From assembly GCF_023898315.1 (NCBI RefSeq), contig NC_064616.1:536877102-536941101 (forward strand): a stretch of DNA of 64,000 bases, given 5' to 3'. Position 1 is the first letter of the stretch, and the number at the start of each line of letters is the position of its first letter. This DNA is from Schistocerca nitens. Lineage: Eukaryota; Arthropoda; Insecta; Orthoptera; Acrididae. Shown here in pieces: positions 23,673-34,430 of the stretch. The translations under genes were made by a program, and so were the position numbers. Under the pieces are notes generated by a model. It was given only the letters and a program-made list of their open reading frames with translations. It was not told where the DNA came from and did no database searches.

Positions 23673-23834
23673 ACTTCAAAAATGACCGGTATATTTGAAA
23701 CGGCAATAAAAACTAAACGAGCAGCGATAGAAGTACACCGTTTGTTGCAATATGCTTGCGACAACAGTTCATTTTCAAGCAGACAAACTTTCGAACTTAC
23801 AGTAGTTACAATTTTCCACAACAGATGGCGCTGC
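23673..23834 (+). repeat. Left terminal inverted repeat of the DUF4817-type element
   Basis: It matches the reverse complement of 26,339-26,502 with few differences, from the TTCAAAAATGACCGG tip to the inner end CAGATGGCGCTGC. Confidence 0.88.
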
Positions 23835-23847
23835 GGTCTGGGAAACT

Positions 23848-24243
23848 CTATAGTACGATATTTTCCACATATCCAACATGCGTAGCAATAATATGGCGTA
23901 GTCTCTGAATGAAATTACCCGAAACCTTTGACAACGTGTCTGGCGGAATGGGTTCACATGCAGATGAGATGTACTGCTTCAGCTGTTCAGTTGTTTCTGG
24001 ATTCTGGCGGTACACCTGGTCTTTCAAGTGTCCCCACAGAAAGAAGTCACAGGGGTTCATGTCTGGCGAATAGAGAGGCCAATCCACGCCACCTCCTGTA
24101 TGTTTCGGATAGCCCAAAGCAATCACACGATCATCGAAATATTCATTCAGGAAATTAAAGACGCCGGCCGTGCGATGTGGCCGGGCACCATCTTGCATAA
24201 ACCACGAGGTGTTCGCAGTGTCGTCTAAGGCAGTTTGTACCAT
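23848..24243 (-). pseudogene. Transposase, C-terminal piece
   Basis: This piece carries MQDGARPH (about 24,171-24,200) with the second catalytic Asp and PDMNPCDFFLWG (about 24,034-24,066) with the third acidic residue, an Asp. I count 47 residues between the two, much more than in classical mariner. It ends in a normal stop. Joined with 25,546-26,225 it would restore most of a transposase, but an insertion and an N-terminal frameshift inactivate it. Confidence 0.85.
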
Positions 24244-25545
24244 TCACATCTTCTGTATAAATAGCTATGGTCTTCTTAATTCTTTTATTCGAATTTAAAT
24301 GCTTCCAGACTTTGAATAGGATACAAAATGATGAATATTAAATGTGCACAACGATCTATAACTGCTTCATAGTACTTGGTGTTGGTAATTAAGCTGATGG
24401 TTTTCCGAGTGCTGCAGTGGTCGCTGTATACATTACAGGGAACTGAAACATCGTAGGGGTGATCGCGGAGCATTCTAAAAAAAAAAAAAAAAAGAAGAAT
24501 AGTTTCACCTTCTGCTACAAGGTGGAATTATGACGCTATAGGCAGGCAGGGTGTCTAATTTCCCTTGCTTTGAAGCCAGTATGCTGTTATTCGCTTGATG
24601 ACGAGAGTTGATTTCTGTCTTGAAGTGACTGATGTTGTAAAGGTTTAACATGGTTAATTATTCCGCATGAAACGCAATGGCTTTTGAAACAATAGATCGT
24701 GCACTGCTGCTAACGTTGTTTTATCAGAACGGCAGTAATACCAACAACGCACTGCGGTAATATCGCTGACAGAAACAGCTGTGTAGTGTCACTATGCCAA
24801 TAAATGGGCTAAAGAATATCATCCAGAAAAAAGGTTAATTTGCACATCTCGTTGAAGTTGCTGTAGCTATGGCCCAGAGTGCGGTACACTCCTCAAACTC
24901 GGAGGCCAGTGCTCGAGCGGAGTCACTGGACATGTTTTTACACTTGTCAGCAGTTCTAAGGATTTTGTGGTGCGTTTTACAATGCTATTCTACAAGTTGC
25001 ATAACAATCACTAAATGAAGTCCCAAGAAAGTCTACACATCAGTCATTTTGTCCTCCGTCTTTTTTTCACATTTCGAAATGGATGATATGTCGTAGGGGA
25101 GTATTCTTCGGACAGACGAGACACGATTCATTCCGTACAGTGTTGTGAACGCACAGAACTGTCACAGATGGGGCTCTACTCCGTCACATGTGTTGCAGGA
25201 ACGTCCATTGCTCACAGCCTATGTGACTGTGTCGCGTGATTTCACAAGCTCTTTCATCCTCAGCCCTCTTTTTCTTTCAGGAGATGGCACCTTGTGGGCT
25301 TGTTGGGTGTACAGTGATAGCTAACTTTCATAATTGAAACATATATGATTAGAATGTGTTTCCAAATTAATCTAAATTTTCAGCGGAGAACTTTGCAGTC
25401 AATTTGAAATCTCTGTCAGGAACATGGGGATGTCGGATTTAAGAAGAAGAGAAATTCATCAATGAACCATATTGAGTTCCAAGAACAGCCCATTTGTTTC
25501 TTGTTCTTATTAAGATCAACACTGAAAACCTCGGTCGCCAATTCG
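24240..25545 (-). mobile_element. 1.3 kb inserted copy of third-module sequence
   Basis: It is nearly identical to 19,377-20,671 in reverse orientation and sits inside the transposase gene. Flanking ATTC is present on both sides (a 4-bp duplication). It has no terminal repeats of its own. Relative to the donor, CCATTC is shared at one junction and ATT at the other. It contains the transposase relic related to 1-1,094 on the plus strand, and no working gene. Confidence 0.88.
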
Positions 25546-26225
25546 AAGAATGTCCAGATAGCGTGATGCAGTAATCGTTTCGGATCTGAAAAATTGGCCA
25601 ATGATTCCTTTGGAAGACATGGCGGCCCAGACCAGTACTTTTTGAGGATGCAGGGACGATGGGACTGCAACATGGGGCTTTTCGGTTCCCCATATGTACC
25701 AGTTCTGTTTACTGAAGAAGCCGTCCAGGTAAAAATAAGCTTCGTCAGTAAACCAAATGCTGCCCACATGCATATCGCCGTCATCAATCCTGTGCACTAT
25801 ATCGTTAGCGAATGTCTCTCGTGCAGCAATGGTAGCGGCGCTGAGGGGTTGCCGCGTTTGAATTTTGTATGGATAGAGGTGTAAACTCTGGCGCATGAGA
25901 CGATACGTGGACGTTGGCGTCATTTGGACCGCAGCTGCAACACGGCGAACGGAAACCCGAGGCCGCTGTTGGATCACCTGCTGCACTAGCTGCGCGTTGC
26001 CCTCTGTGGTTGCCGTACGCGGTCGCCCTACCTTTCCAGCACGTTCATCCGTCACGTTCCCAGTCCGTTGAAATTTTTCAAACAGATCCTTTATTGTATC
26101 GCTTTTCGGTCCTTTGGTTACATTAAACCTCCGTTGAAAACTTCGTCTTGTTGCAACAACACTGTGTTCTAGGCGGTAAAAAATTCCAACACCAGAAAAA
26201 TCCTCTGTTCTAAGGAATAAACCAT
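25546..26225 (-). pseudogene. Transposase, N-terminal piece
   Basis: The likely start ATG is at 26,225. A DUF4817-like helix-turn-helix follows (RRSFQRRFNVTKGPKSD, then VGRPRTATTEGN) and the first catalytic Asp is in FTDEAYF (about 25,727-25,756). An A-run of six at 26,178-26,183 causes a frameshift near residue 16, so the start and the rest are in different frames. The reading breaks off at the inserted segment. Confidence 0.85.
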
Positions 26226-26338
26226 GTTGTCTACAGCACACTTGCACGTTGTGAACAGCACACGCTTACAGCAGAAAGACGACGTACAGAATGGCGCACC
26301 CACAGACTGCGTTGTCTTCTATATCTTTCACATCACTT

Positions 26339-26500
26339 GCAGCGCCATCTGTTGTTGAAAATTGTAACTACTGTAATTTCGAAAGTTTGTCCGCCTGAAA
26401 ATGTACTGTTGTCCCAAGCATATTGCAACAAACGGTGTATTTCTATCGCTGCTCGTTTAGTTTTTATTGCCGTTTCAAATATACCGGTCATTTTTGAAAC

Positions 26501-26502
<2 letters not shown>
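26339..26502 (-). repeat. Right terminal inverted repeat of the DUF4817-type element
   Basis: It is the reverse-complement partner of 23,673-23,834, ending in GGTCATTTTTGAA next to the TA microsatellite. Confidence 0.88.

Positions 26503-26505
<3 letters not shown>

Positions 26506-26563
<58 letters not shown>
26506..26563. repeat. (TA)n microsatellite
   Basis: About 28 TA units follow the transposon end. ORFs of repeated Tyr-Ile through it are artefacts. Confidence 0.95.
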
Positions 26564-26567
<4 letters not shown>

Positions 26568-26639
26568 GCCAAACAAACTGGTGTAGACATACGTATTCAA
26601 ATACAGAGAGATATAAACAGGTTGAATAGGACGTAGCGG

Positions 26640-27785
26640 TCAGCACCTACTTTATAAGACAAGTTTCACGCGCAGGTGTTAGACTGGTTACTGCAGCTAC
26701 AATGGTAGGTTATCAAGATTTACGTGATTCTGAACGTGGTGTTATAGTCGGCGCACGAGAGATGGGGCACAGCATCTCCGAGGTATCAATGAACTGGGAA
26801 TTTTCCCGTGCGACCTTCTCACGAGTGTACTGTGACTATCAGGAATCCGGCAAAACATCAATTCTCCGTCATCGCTACCGCCGGAATAAGAGCCTTAAAG
26901 AACGGCGCGAATGACGACTGAAGCGAATCGTTCAACGGGACAGAAGTGCATCCCTTCCACAAATTGCTGCAGAATTCAGCGCTGGGGCATCAATTCAAAA
27001 ATGTTCAAATGTGTGTTAAATCTTATGGGACTTAACTGCTAAGGTCATCAGTAACTAAGCTTACACACTAATTAACCCAAATTATCCTAAGGAAAGACAC
27101 GCACACCCATGCCCGAAAGAGGACTCGAACCTCCGCCGGGACCAGCCGCATAGTCCATGACTGCAGCACCCGAGACAGCTCGGATAATCCCACGCGGCTG
27201 GGGCATCAGTAGGTGTCAGGGAGCGAACCATTAAACGAAACATCATCGACATGGGCTTTCGGAGCCGAAGGGCAATTCATGTACCCTTGATGACTGCACG
27301 ACACAAAGCTTTAGGCCTGGGCCCGTCAATACCGTCATTGCACTGTTAATACTGGAAACATGTTGCTCGGTCTGACGAGTCCCGTTTCAGATGGTATCGA
27401 GCGGATGGACATGTACAGGTATGGAGAAATCCTCATGAATCCATGGTACCTGGATGTCAGCAGGGGCTGTTAAAGCTGGTAGAGGCTCCGTAATGGAGTG
27501 GGGCGTGTGCATTTGGAGTGATGTAGGACCCCTGATACGTCTACATTAGACTCTGACAGGTGACACGTACATAAGCATCCTGTCTGATCACCTGCGTCGA
27601 TTCATGTCCACTATGGATACCGAAGGACTTGGGCAATTCCAGCAGGACAGTTCGACGCCACACGTGACCACAGTGGGTTCAGAAACACTCTTCTGACTTT
27701 AAACACTTCCGCTGACAACCAAACTTCCCAGGCATGAATATTATTGAGCATATCTGCGATGCCTTGCATCTTGATGTTCAGAGTA
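26640..27785 (+). pseudogene. Tc1-like transposase relic, interrupted by a SINE
   Basis: At 26,702-26,914 the N-terminal helix-turn-helix is still readable (YQDLRDSERGVIVGAREMG). After the SINE insertion the catalytic part continues in pieces: DESRFRWYRADG-like sequence near 27,376-27,410, a VWRNPHESMVPGC-like stretch, and a QFQQDSSTPHVT-like stretch near 27,636-27,665. Stops and frameshifts are frequent. It is another Tc1 lineage than the element at 3,404. Confidence 0.75.
26993..27196 (-). mobile_element. tRNA-derived SINE, second subfamily
   Basis: It has the same head as the SINE at 6,809, with B-box GGTTCGAGTCC read on the minus strand. A perfect 12-bp target-site duplication GCTGGGGCATCA lies at 26,981-26,992 and 27,197-27,208. 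It splits the Tc1-like relic, so it inserted later. Confidence 0.94.
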
Positions 27786-27859
27786 GATGTCCAGCCCCTA
27801 GTACTCTACGGGTTTACAGACTGCCGTGCGGGATTCATTGAGTCAATTCCCTCCAGCAC

Positions 27860-28470
27860 TACTTCAGATATTAGTCGAGACCATGTCATCAATCCTTTCC
27901 AATACTCTTTCATTACTCACTCTTTGCATCCAGCTTATTCTCTCCATTCTCCTCCACATCCACATCTCAAATGCTTCTAACCTTTTTTCATCCTCTCATC
28001 TCAGCGTCCATGTTTCTGCCCCATATAGAGTCACACTCCAGACAAAACATTTGCCAAGCCTTTTCCTTAGTCCTTTATCTAATTTGCCACATAAGAGTTT
28101 CGTCTTTCTGCTGAATGCCTCCTTCGCTATGGCAATCCGAAATTCACCTTCTGGTGACATCTAAGGTCTTCAGTTATTGTGCTTCCAAATTGTTTGAATG
28201 CACTTACTTGGCTAATGGTAGATTGTCCTATTTTAATATTGGACGATCTGCGTCTTGTACTGATGACCATACGTTTTGGTATTCCTGTGTTTATTTACAT
28301 CCCATATTCCACACAAGCTTCATTCATATCTTTCAGCATGCGATTCACTGTCCGCTCACTTTCTGCCAATAATACCATGCCATCAGCAACTCTTATACAT
28401 TCTGTTATCTTTCCACCAATACATATTCATCTTTTCCCATCTAAGCATTTTGCAATAATTTATTCAAGGT
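27860..28470 (-). pseudogene. LINE reverse transcriptase relic (3' part of RT)
   Basis: Read on the minus strand this resembles the end of a non-LTR retrotransposon RT: a FGSTITED-like segment, then equivalents of the AWQMF..ECDSIWGRNMDAE stretch and a DVDVEENGENKL-like stretch that match the usual W.LYG.E.WT and RRM..I regions. Several stops and shifts are present. Confidence 0.65.
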
Positions 28471-28489
28471 ATATATATATATATATATA
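28471..28489. repeat. Short (TA)n tract
   Basis: About nine TA units border the pogo-like element and probably represent its TA target. Confidence 0.85.
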
Positions 28490-29000
28490 GGGGAAAGGGT
28501 AAGACGGGGAAGGGCTATAAGCTACAGTTAGAGTGCTGTCATCTGTGGATAGCTACGTCAACATCATCAATACACAGGTTTCAGTGTGTTGACATTGCTG
28601 AACCTTAGTTTCGCAGCGGTTTCTGCGAGCTTTGCAAGGTACGTACAATTGTTATACTGATTTGAAATGTTTTACACCTTTCGAGGTCCTAAAACATGTC
28701 TTTCGTGAAGATTTGTCCAGACTGTATATATAGCACTGAATAGTACGTCTTATTAACAGTGAATTGCTGTGTCAATAGTCAATGTTCACTAAATATAGTT
28801 CATGTAGGCGTAACATAACCTGACAGCATGGTAGGGGGCAAGACGGTGTGGGGCATGATGGGGAGCTTCCCCGTATTGCGCCTACTATTTATCCAACCAT
28901 TTCGTTCTTATCGTCTTATGTGTTTACCTCGCTGCGGGTTGTGAACACGTAAATTATACGTTGAAGTATATTCGGCAAAGCCTTCATTCATTCATCTACA

Positions 29001-29465
29001 ATGTCCACAGCAGTGAACGGGTTTCGGAAAACAGGCATTTGGCCTGTAAACAGAAATGTGTTCCAGGAGAGTGATTACCTTCCCTGTTCAACTACAGACA
29101 TTCATCAAGCTCACACATCTGAAGTTACAGAAACGGAAGACCAAATACCAGAGATGCTGTCAAGACGTAAAACATCTGAACAATTAACAACTGACGATCA
29201 AGCCTCTGCTTCGTCTAACTTTCAGGCTACCAGCCCTGAAATGGTGTTAGCTATTCCAAAGGGGGATAAAAAAACCGAAAGGAAACCATCTAACAGGCGT
29301 GGAAAACCCATTGTTTTAACCGAATATCCTTTAGGAGTGAACTATCTGAAGAGATTAAACGAAAAGGAGTCCCCAAACGTGCTGCATGTAAACGAAAACT
29401 CTTCTCAAAGACGTTTAATAAACATAGGATACCACCAAAAGGACATAATGACAACGAAACAATGA
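29001..29465 (+). pseudogene. Pogo-like transposase, C-terminal part
   Basis: The frame begins with TAVNGFRKTGIWPVNRNVF, the conserved segment that follows the DDE domain in pogo/Tigger-type transposases. A Ser/Thr- and Lys-rich linker follows. The catalytic domain itself is missing upstream, so this is a remnant. The frame stops at 29,465 and the zinc-finger tail continues in another frame. Confidence 0.75.
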
Positions 29466-29701
29466 CGAACGTTACTGACGTCTTAACCACCCCTTCATGC
29501 TCAAGGGGTAATAAACTGAGGTCGAATGACAACGAAGAAGAGAGTGAAGAATGTTTATACTGCTATGACTTCTCTGAAGGAGGTTGGATACGGTGTATTA
29601 GCTGCGGACGCTGCGCCCACGACACTTGTACAGGGATAGAAAGTGATGATGACGAGGCTGTCCACACTTGTGTACTATGTGAAAGTAAGAGGCCTAAATA
29701 A
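29462..29701 (+). pseudogene. PHD-like zinc-finger tail of pogo-like transposase
   Basis: The spaced cysteines CLYC, CISCGRCAHDTC and CVLC form a compact PHD-type pattern (Cys4-His-Cys3-like). Such C-terminal fingers occur in some insect pogo-like proteins. It overlaps the preceding frame by four bases, consistent with one frameshift in an originally continuous gene. A stop falls at 29,699-29,701. Confidence 0.72.
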
Positions 29702-30028
29702 AACGTAATACCTGATTCTACAATTCGCACAACCATGTTTCGTAACCTTATAGTCAGATGATATCGTTATTCCAGTCCTTATTTAAGCTCCAGAGATGAA
29801 TTCCTGCCAGTTCCCCATCTTACCCCGCATATGGGGCGAGACGGGGAATTGGTAGTTTATGTTTCAAATCGAAGTTTGCAGTTTCTTTGCATGCTATTGT
29901 AATTCAATGGTTAACTAAACTAATGATAATCAAACCTACTTGAATTTGTTTATTTTTGACCCTTTTCTAAGGGTTTAAACTTAGCTTCCCCATCTTGCTC
30001 CGCCTCCCCCATATATATAATATATACA

Positions 30029-31311
30029 GGGTGAGCCACCTAACATTACCGCTGGATATATTTCGTAAACCACATCAAATACTGACGAATGGATTCCACA
30101 GACCGAACTTGAGGAGAGGGGATAGTGTAATTGGTTAATACAAACCATAAAAAAATGCACGGAATATGTTTTTTAACACAAACCTACCTTTTTTAAATGG
30201 AACCCCGTTAGTTTTTTTAACACATCTGAACATATAAACAAATACGTAATCAGTGCCGTTTGTTGCATTGTAAAATGTTAATTACATCCGGAGATATTGT
30301 AACCTAAAGTTAACGCTTGAGTACCACTCCTCCGCTGTTCGATCGTGTGTATCGGAGAGCACCGAATTACGTAGGGATCCAAAGGGAACGGTGATTGACC
30401 TTAGGCACAGAAGAGACTGGAACAGCACATTACGTCCACATGCTAACACCTTTTTATTGGTCTTTTTCACTGACGCACATGTACATTACCATGAGGGGTG
30501 AGGTACACGTACACACGTGGTTTCCGTTTTCAATTACGGAGTGGAATAGAGTGTGTCCCGACATGTCAGACCAATAGATGTTCAATGTGGTGGCCATCAT
30601 TTGCTGCACACAATTGCAATCTCTTGTGTAGTGAATGTCGTACACGCCGCAGTACATCTGGTGTAATGTCGTCGCAGGCTGCCACAATACGTTGTTTCAT
30701 ATCCTCTGGGGTTGTAGGCACATCACGGTACACACGTTACATGATGGCCACCACATTTAACATCTATTGGCCTGACATGTCTTGACACACTCTATTCCAC
30801 TCCGTAATTGAAAACGGAAACCACGTGTGTACGTGTACCTCACCACTCATGGCAATGTACATGTGCGTCAGTGTAAGAGACCAATAAAAAGGTGTTAGCA
30901 TGTGGACGTAATGTGCTGTTCCAGTCTCTTCTGTACCTAAGGTCCATCACCGTTCCCTTTGGATCCCTACGTAATTCGGTGCTCTCCGATACACACGATC
31001 GAACAGCGGAGGAGTGGTACTCAAGCGTCAACTTTAGGTTACAATATCTCCGGATGTAATTAACATTTTACAATGCAACAAACGGCACTGATTACGTATT
31101 TGTTTATATGTTCGGATGTGCTAACAAAACTAACGGGGTTCCATTTAAATAAACGTAGGTATGTGTTAAAAAACATACTTCCGTGCATTTTTGTATGGTT
31201 TGTATTAACCAATTACACTATCCCCCCTCCTCACGTTCGGTCTGTGGAATCGGTTCGTCAGTATTTGATGTGGTTTACGAAATATATCCAGCGGTAACGT
31301 TAGGTGACTCA

Positions 31312-31312
<1 letters not shown>
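30029..31312. mobile_element. Palindromic (long-TIR) transposon remnant
   Basis: The arms 30,029-30,600 and 30,742-31,312 are reverse complements of each other with few differences, starting from GGTGAGCCACCTAACATTACCG and its partner. The 141-bp loop encodes a transposase fragment. The ends lie in short TA-rich sequence. This is a non-autonomous derivative that could fold into a hairpin of about 570 bp. Confidence 0.9.
30601..30741 (-). pseudogene. Transposase C-terminal fragment in the palindrome loop
   Basis: The minus strand reads VPTTPEDMKQRIVAACDDI and then TPDVLRRVRHSLHKRLQLC, which resembles the C-terminal end of DUF4817-type transposases. It shows what kind of autonomous element the palindrome came from. 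Confidence 0.65.

Positions 31313-31374
<62 letters not shown>
31313..31374. repeat. (TA)n(TG)n microsatellite
   Basis: TA units are followed directly by TG units at the right end of the palindromic element. ORFs through it are artefacts. Confidence 0.95.
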
Positions 31375-31869
31375 CTTTACATGCAGACAGGCAACATCGT
31401 GTAACTGCAGTGCCACAAGCCCTTGGTTATACTCGCGAACTCATGTACTTGCTCTCATTTCCACACTTCCACAGTACAGTTGTATCCGACAACAGCACAC
31501 GTGTCGTGTTGTCGGTTACAGGTTCAGCAGAGGAGAATCGCTTGTGGATTCTTCGAGCACACGAAAACGATGAGCTCGGAGATGACGTCAGAGGACCCCC
31601 TAGCGCATTTAAAGCCAGTTCACGGAGTGCATTTATGATCTATTATGTACTCCCTTCAGTACGTCACGTTGTTACAACGGACCCCTGCGTCGTTCAGGAT
31701 CGCGGTGGTCAGTGGTCATAGTGTATCTGACTTGTCAATGTAGTTTTCCTTTCAGCTGCTGTTGCTCCATGGATCACGATATACAGTATATTGGCCACGA
31801 CATCTTGGTAGATGATTGTTGCAGTGTCTGTGTGTTTATGGGTTGAATTTTGTCATATAACTTGTCGAG
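31375..31869. other. Unassigned stretch
   Basis: ORFs of 71 to 121 codons overlap here (longest 31,356-31,721, plus), but they start in the microsatellite and show nothing I recognise. Possibly a fragment of another repeat. Confidence 0.4.
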
Positions 31870-33185
31870 CCAATGGCAGCACGGCATCTCTTGCCGCAAT
31901 TGTCTCAAGTGTATCTGGCTGCTGAGGCAGGAGCAGTGGTAGCACTGCGAAGATTTTTCTGCGTTAATCTGTCTAACAAGCCTTCATCACGCTTCGACAT
32001 TCCAGATGATATATCATCACGCCACTCTGGTCTCAAGCTAACCCGTGTCTTCCATCTGTTTGTGTCGATTCCAAAGCTCTCGATATCTCGTTTACAGGAG
32101 TCCTTGAACCTCAATACAGGACGTCCTACAGGTCTTTTGGCTATAGAGATCCCTCCAAGCATCACCTCAAGTGGTAATCTGTCAGCATCCATCATACGGT
32201 GGACGTGTCCCAGCTAGCGGAGACGTCTCTGCTTCAAGATATCTGAAATACTGTTGCAGTTAATTTTAGATAGCACTGCTTCGTTGGTCACTCGGTGCTT
32301 CTACGTTACTCCGAGGATGGATCTCAGGCACCGCATGTGGAAAGCATTAATGCGACGTTCTTGTCTGGCATAGGTAGTCTATGTTTCCGATGCATACAAA
32401 AGAATGATGAGGACGCAAGTTTGATATACAAGAATTTTGGTGGTTAAAGAATGTTTGTTGTTCTTCAAAACACGGGTAGAGAGTTTGCCAAAAGTTGTCG
32501 CAGCTCTTCCAATGCGAGCATCAATTTCCTTGTCAACAGACGTGTTTGATTCTATAATAGATCCAAGATAGCAGAAGTTATCCACGATTTGCAGAGTAGT
32601 GCCATCTAGTGTGATATTCGGCTTTGTGTTAGCACCCTGAACCATAATTCCGGTCTTAATGTTGTTTACACTCATCGAGAATAGGTGGCATGCTTGACTA
32701 AATCTTGATACTAGCTCTTGCAGCTCTTCTGCGGAGTTCGCAACAGCCGGCCGGAGTGGCCGTGCGGTTCTAGGCGGTACAGTCTGGAACCGGGCGACTG
32801 CTACGGTCGCAGGTTCGAATCCTGCCTCGGGAATGGATGTGTGTGATGTCCTTAGATTAGTTGGTTTAATTAGTTCTAAGTTCTAGGCGACTGATGACCT
32901 CAGACGTTAAGTCGCATAGTGCTCAGAGCCATTTGAACAAACTATTTTATGAGTTCACAACAAGTGCAGTATCATAAGCATACATGGGTTCACGAGCGAC
33001 TATCTCGTAGCGCTTTGTCTTACTGTTCAGAGGACTGACATTGAAAAGCCTTCCATCTTTCCTAGTATGCTGATGTACTCCAACATTGCAGTTCTCGAAA
33101 GCCTCTTGGAGCAGACCCGAGAGGAAAATTTCAAAAAGTGTAGGTGCCAACACACAGCCTTGTCTTACGCCACAGTTCATATATC
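31870..33185 (-). pseudogene. LINE reverse transcriptase relic, interrupted by a SINE
   Basis: On the minus strand from 33,180: NCGVRQGCVLAPTLFEIF (RT finger/palm motif), then MYAYDTALVV in place of the catalytic FADD box. After the SINE come a FCYLGSIIESN segment (32,379-32,675) and a C-terminal part (31,905-32,195). Frameshifts and a damaged catalytic box show that it is dead. The type differs from the LINE relics at 33,440 and 48,000. Confidence 0.8.
32745..32950 (+). mobile_element. tRNA-derived SINE, full length
   Basis: It has an intact head with the B box GGTTCGAATCC near 32,810 and the usual tail. The target-site duplication is GAGTTCGCAACA at 32,733-32,744 and GAGTTCACAACA at 32,951-32,962. 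It splits the LINE relic. Confidence 0.92.
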
Positions 33186-33440
33186 ACGATATGCGTCACA
33201 TTTATATATCCATTAGCCCCTTGGAGGAAACAAATATAGGGCCAGGCGGTTGTATTGAAAGTTCGAATATCGTCTTTCAAGCCTGCATACTCCTATTCAC
33301 GAATACAGCTAAAACAAGTATTGTGGGGTGTTTCCTGAGATTTTGTTGTTTTTTTATGCCGAATCGGTCTTTGTCCGTCGGTACTTATTCACACGTCACG
33401 TATTAAACATAGTTAAAAACTAGAAGTTATAAAAACGCAA
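33186..33440. other. Short unassigned spacer
   Basis: I see nothing recognisable between the two LINE relics of opposite orientation. Confidence 0.5.
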
Positions 33441-34430
33441 TAAATTAATCTAGGAAGTGACATGAAGACGTATAACATACTAGACTAAGAGCGATTATAA
33501 AAAATGAAAAAAACTGGGAATTATCAGAAGACAAATGCAAAATTGCAGAACTGTATATTACCAAGAAAAAAAGGATTGTTGCCTGTAGGAAAGGGGCAGA
33601 GACTTCTGAACAAAAAAAGAGCAGCTCTATGAATTTCAAGACCTCAAATGTCAAACTAATTCTAAGCAATAAAGGAAAGACTGAAAGTCTGAAGGAATGT
33701 GTAGAATGGCTTTACAGTGGAAATTAACTTAAAGACAATACTATGCAAAGGGAAGAGGAACCAACTGAGCAAACATTGGGATATGTGATTCTGCGAGGAA
33801 AATGTGACAAAGCTCTGAAAGTCCTGAGCCGAAACGCTGCTTCTGGAGCACACGATATTCCCTAAGAATGTTTGAGATCCTTGAGAGAGCGAGCTGCGAA
33901 AATACTATTTCATCTGATGTGCAAGGTATATCAGACAGGTGGATACGCTCAGACATCAGGAAGAATGTAACAATTGCAATTCTGAAAATGGTAAATACCG
34001 GAATGTCTAAACATTACCTACCTATATTTAATCACACATGATTACAAAAAATTGCCCCTCCCCTGTGGCCGAGCAGTTATAGGCGCATCAGTCTGGAACT
34101 GCGCTGCAGCTACGGTCGCAGGTTCGAATCCTTCCTCGGGAATAGATGTGTGTATGATATCCTTAGGTTACTTAGGTTAAAGTAGTTCTAAGTCTAGGGG
34201 ACTGATGACCTCAGATGTAAAGTCCTATAGTGCTTAGAGTCATTTGAACCATTTGAACAAAACGTTGATGTGAATTAATTGTAGAAGAACAGAAAAATTG
34301 CTTGACACCACACTTGGGGAACACGAACTTACTGTGCTAGACAAATGTCAGAACAGACTAGCCCCTACTGACGTTACGACGTATCTTACAAAGAGAACAT
34401 CACCAACGTGACCTCATATTTTAAGGAGAA
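33440..34430 (+). pseudogene. LINE relic (linker and N-terminal RT), interrupted by a SINE
   Basis: Near 33,840-33,960 the plus strand reads LSRNAASGAHDIP and LFHLMCKVYQTGGY-like pieces, matching the RT N-terminal segment (IDNIPVELLK..LFHLICKVYQTGEW type). It continues shortly after the SINE. It has many frameshifts. Confidence 0.6.
34053..34260 (+). mobile_element. tRNA-derived SINE
   Basis: The B box GGTTCGAATCC is near 34,122 and the tail ends with CATTTGAACCATTTGAAC. The target duplication is unclear (an ACAAAA-like match on both sides). Confidence 0.85.

Larger units (their letters stand above)
23673..26506 (-). mobile_element. DUF4817-type (IS630/Tc1/mariner superfamily) transposon split by an insertion
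   Basis: Long terminal inverted repeats of about 162 bp (23,673-23,834 and 26,339-26,502) start from TTCAAAAATGACCGG. The right end abuts a TA microsatellite, as expected for TA targeting. The transposase gene lies on the minus strand in two pieces because a 1.3 kb segment (24,240-25,545) interrupts it. Confidence 0.88.
28490..30012 (+). mobile_element. Pogo/Tigger-like element, deleted
   Basis: It is bounded by TA-rich sequence on both sides and by imperfect inverted ends: GGGGAAAGGGTAAGACGGGG on the left and, reverse-complemented, GGGGGAGGCGGAGCAAGATG on the right. Similar G-rich motifs recur inside near 28,829-28,872 and 29,819-29,850. Only the 3' part of the transposase gene remains. Confidence 0.7.

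Noticed and set aside
26337-26636. ORF of repeated Tyr-Ile residues (also 31,183-31,573)
   Set aside because: It is translation of a TA microsatellite and adjoining transposon ends.
28001-28490. Plus-strand ORFs of 85-112 codons
   Set aside because: They are antisense frames of a decayed LINE on the minus strand.
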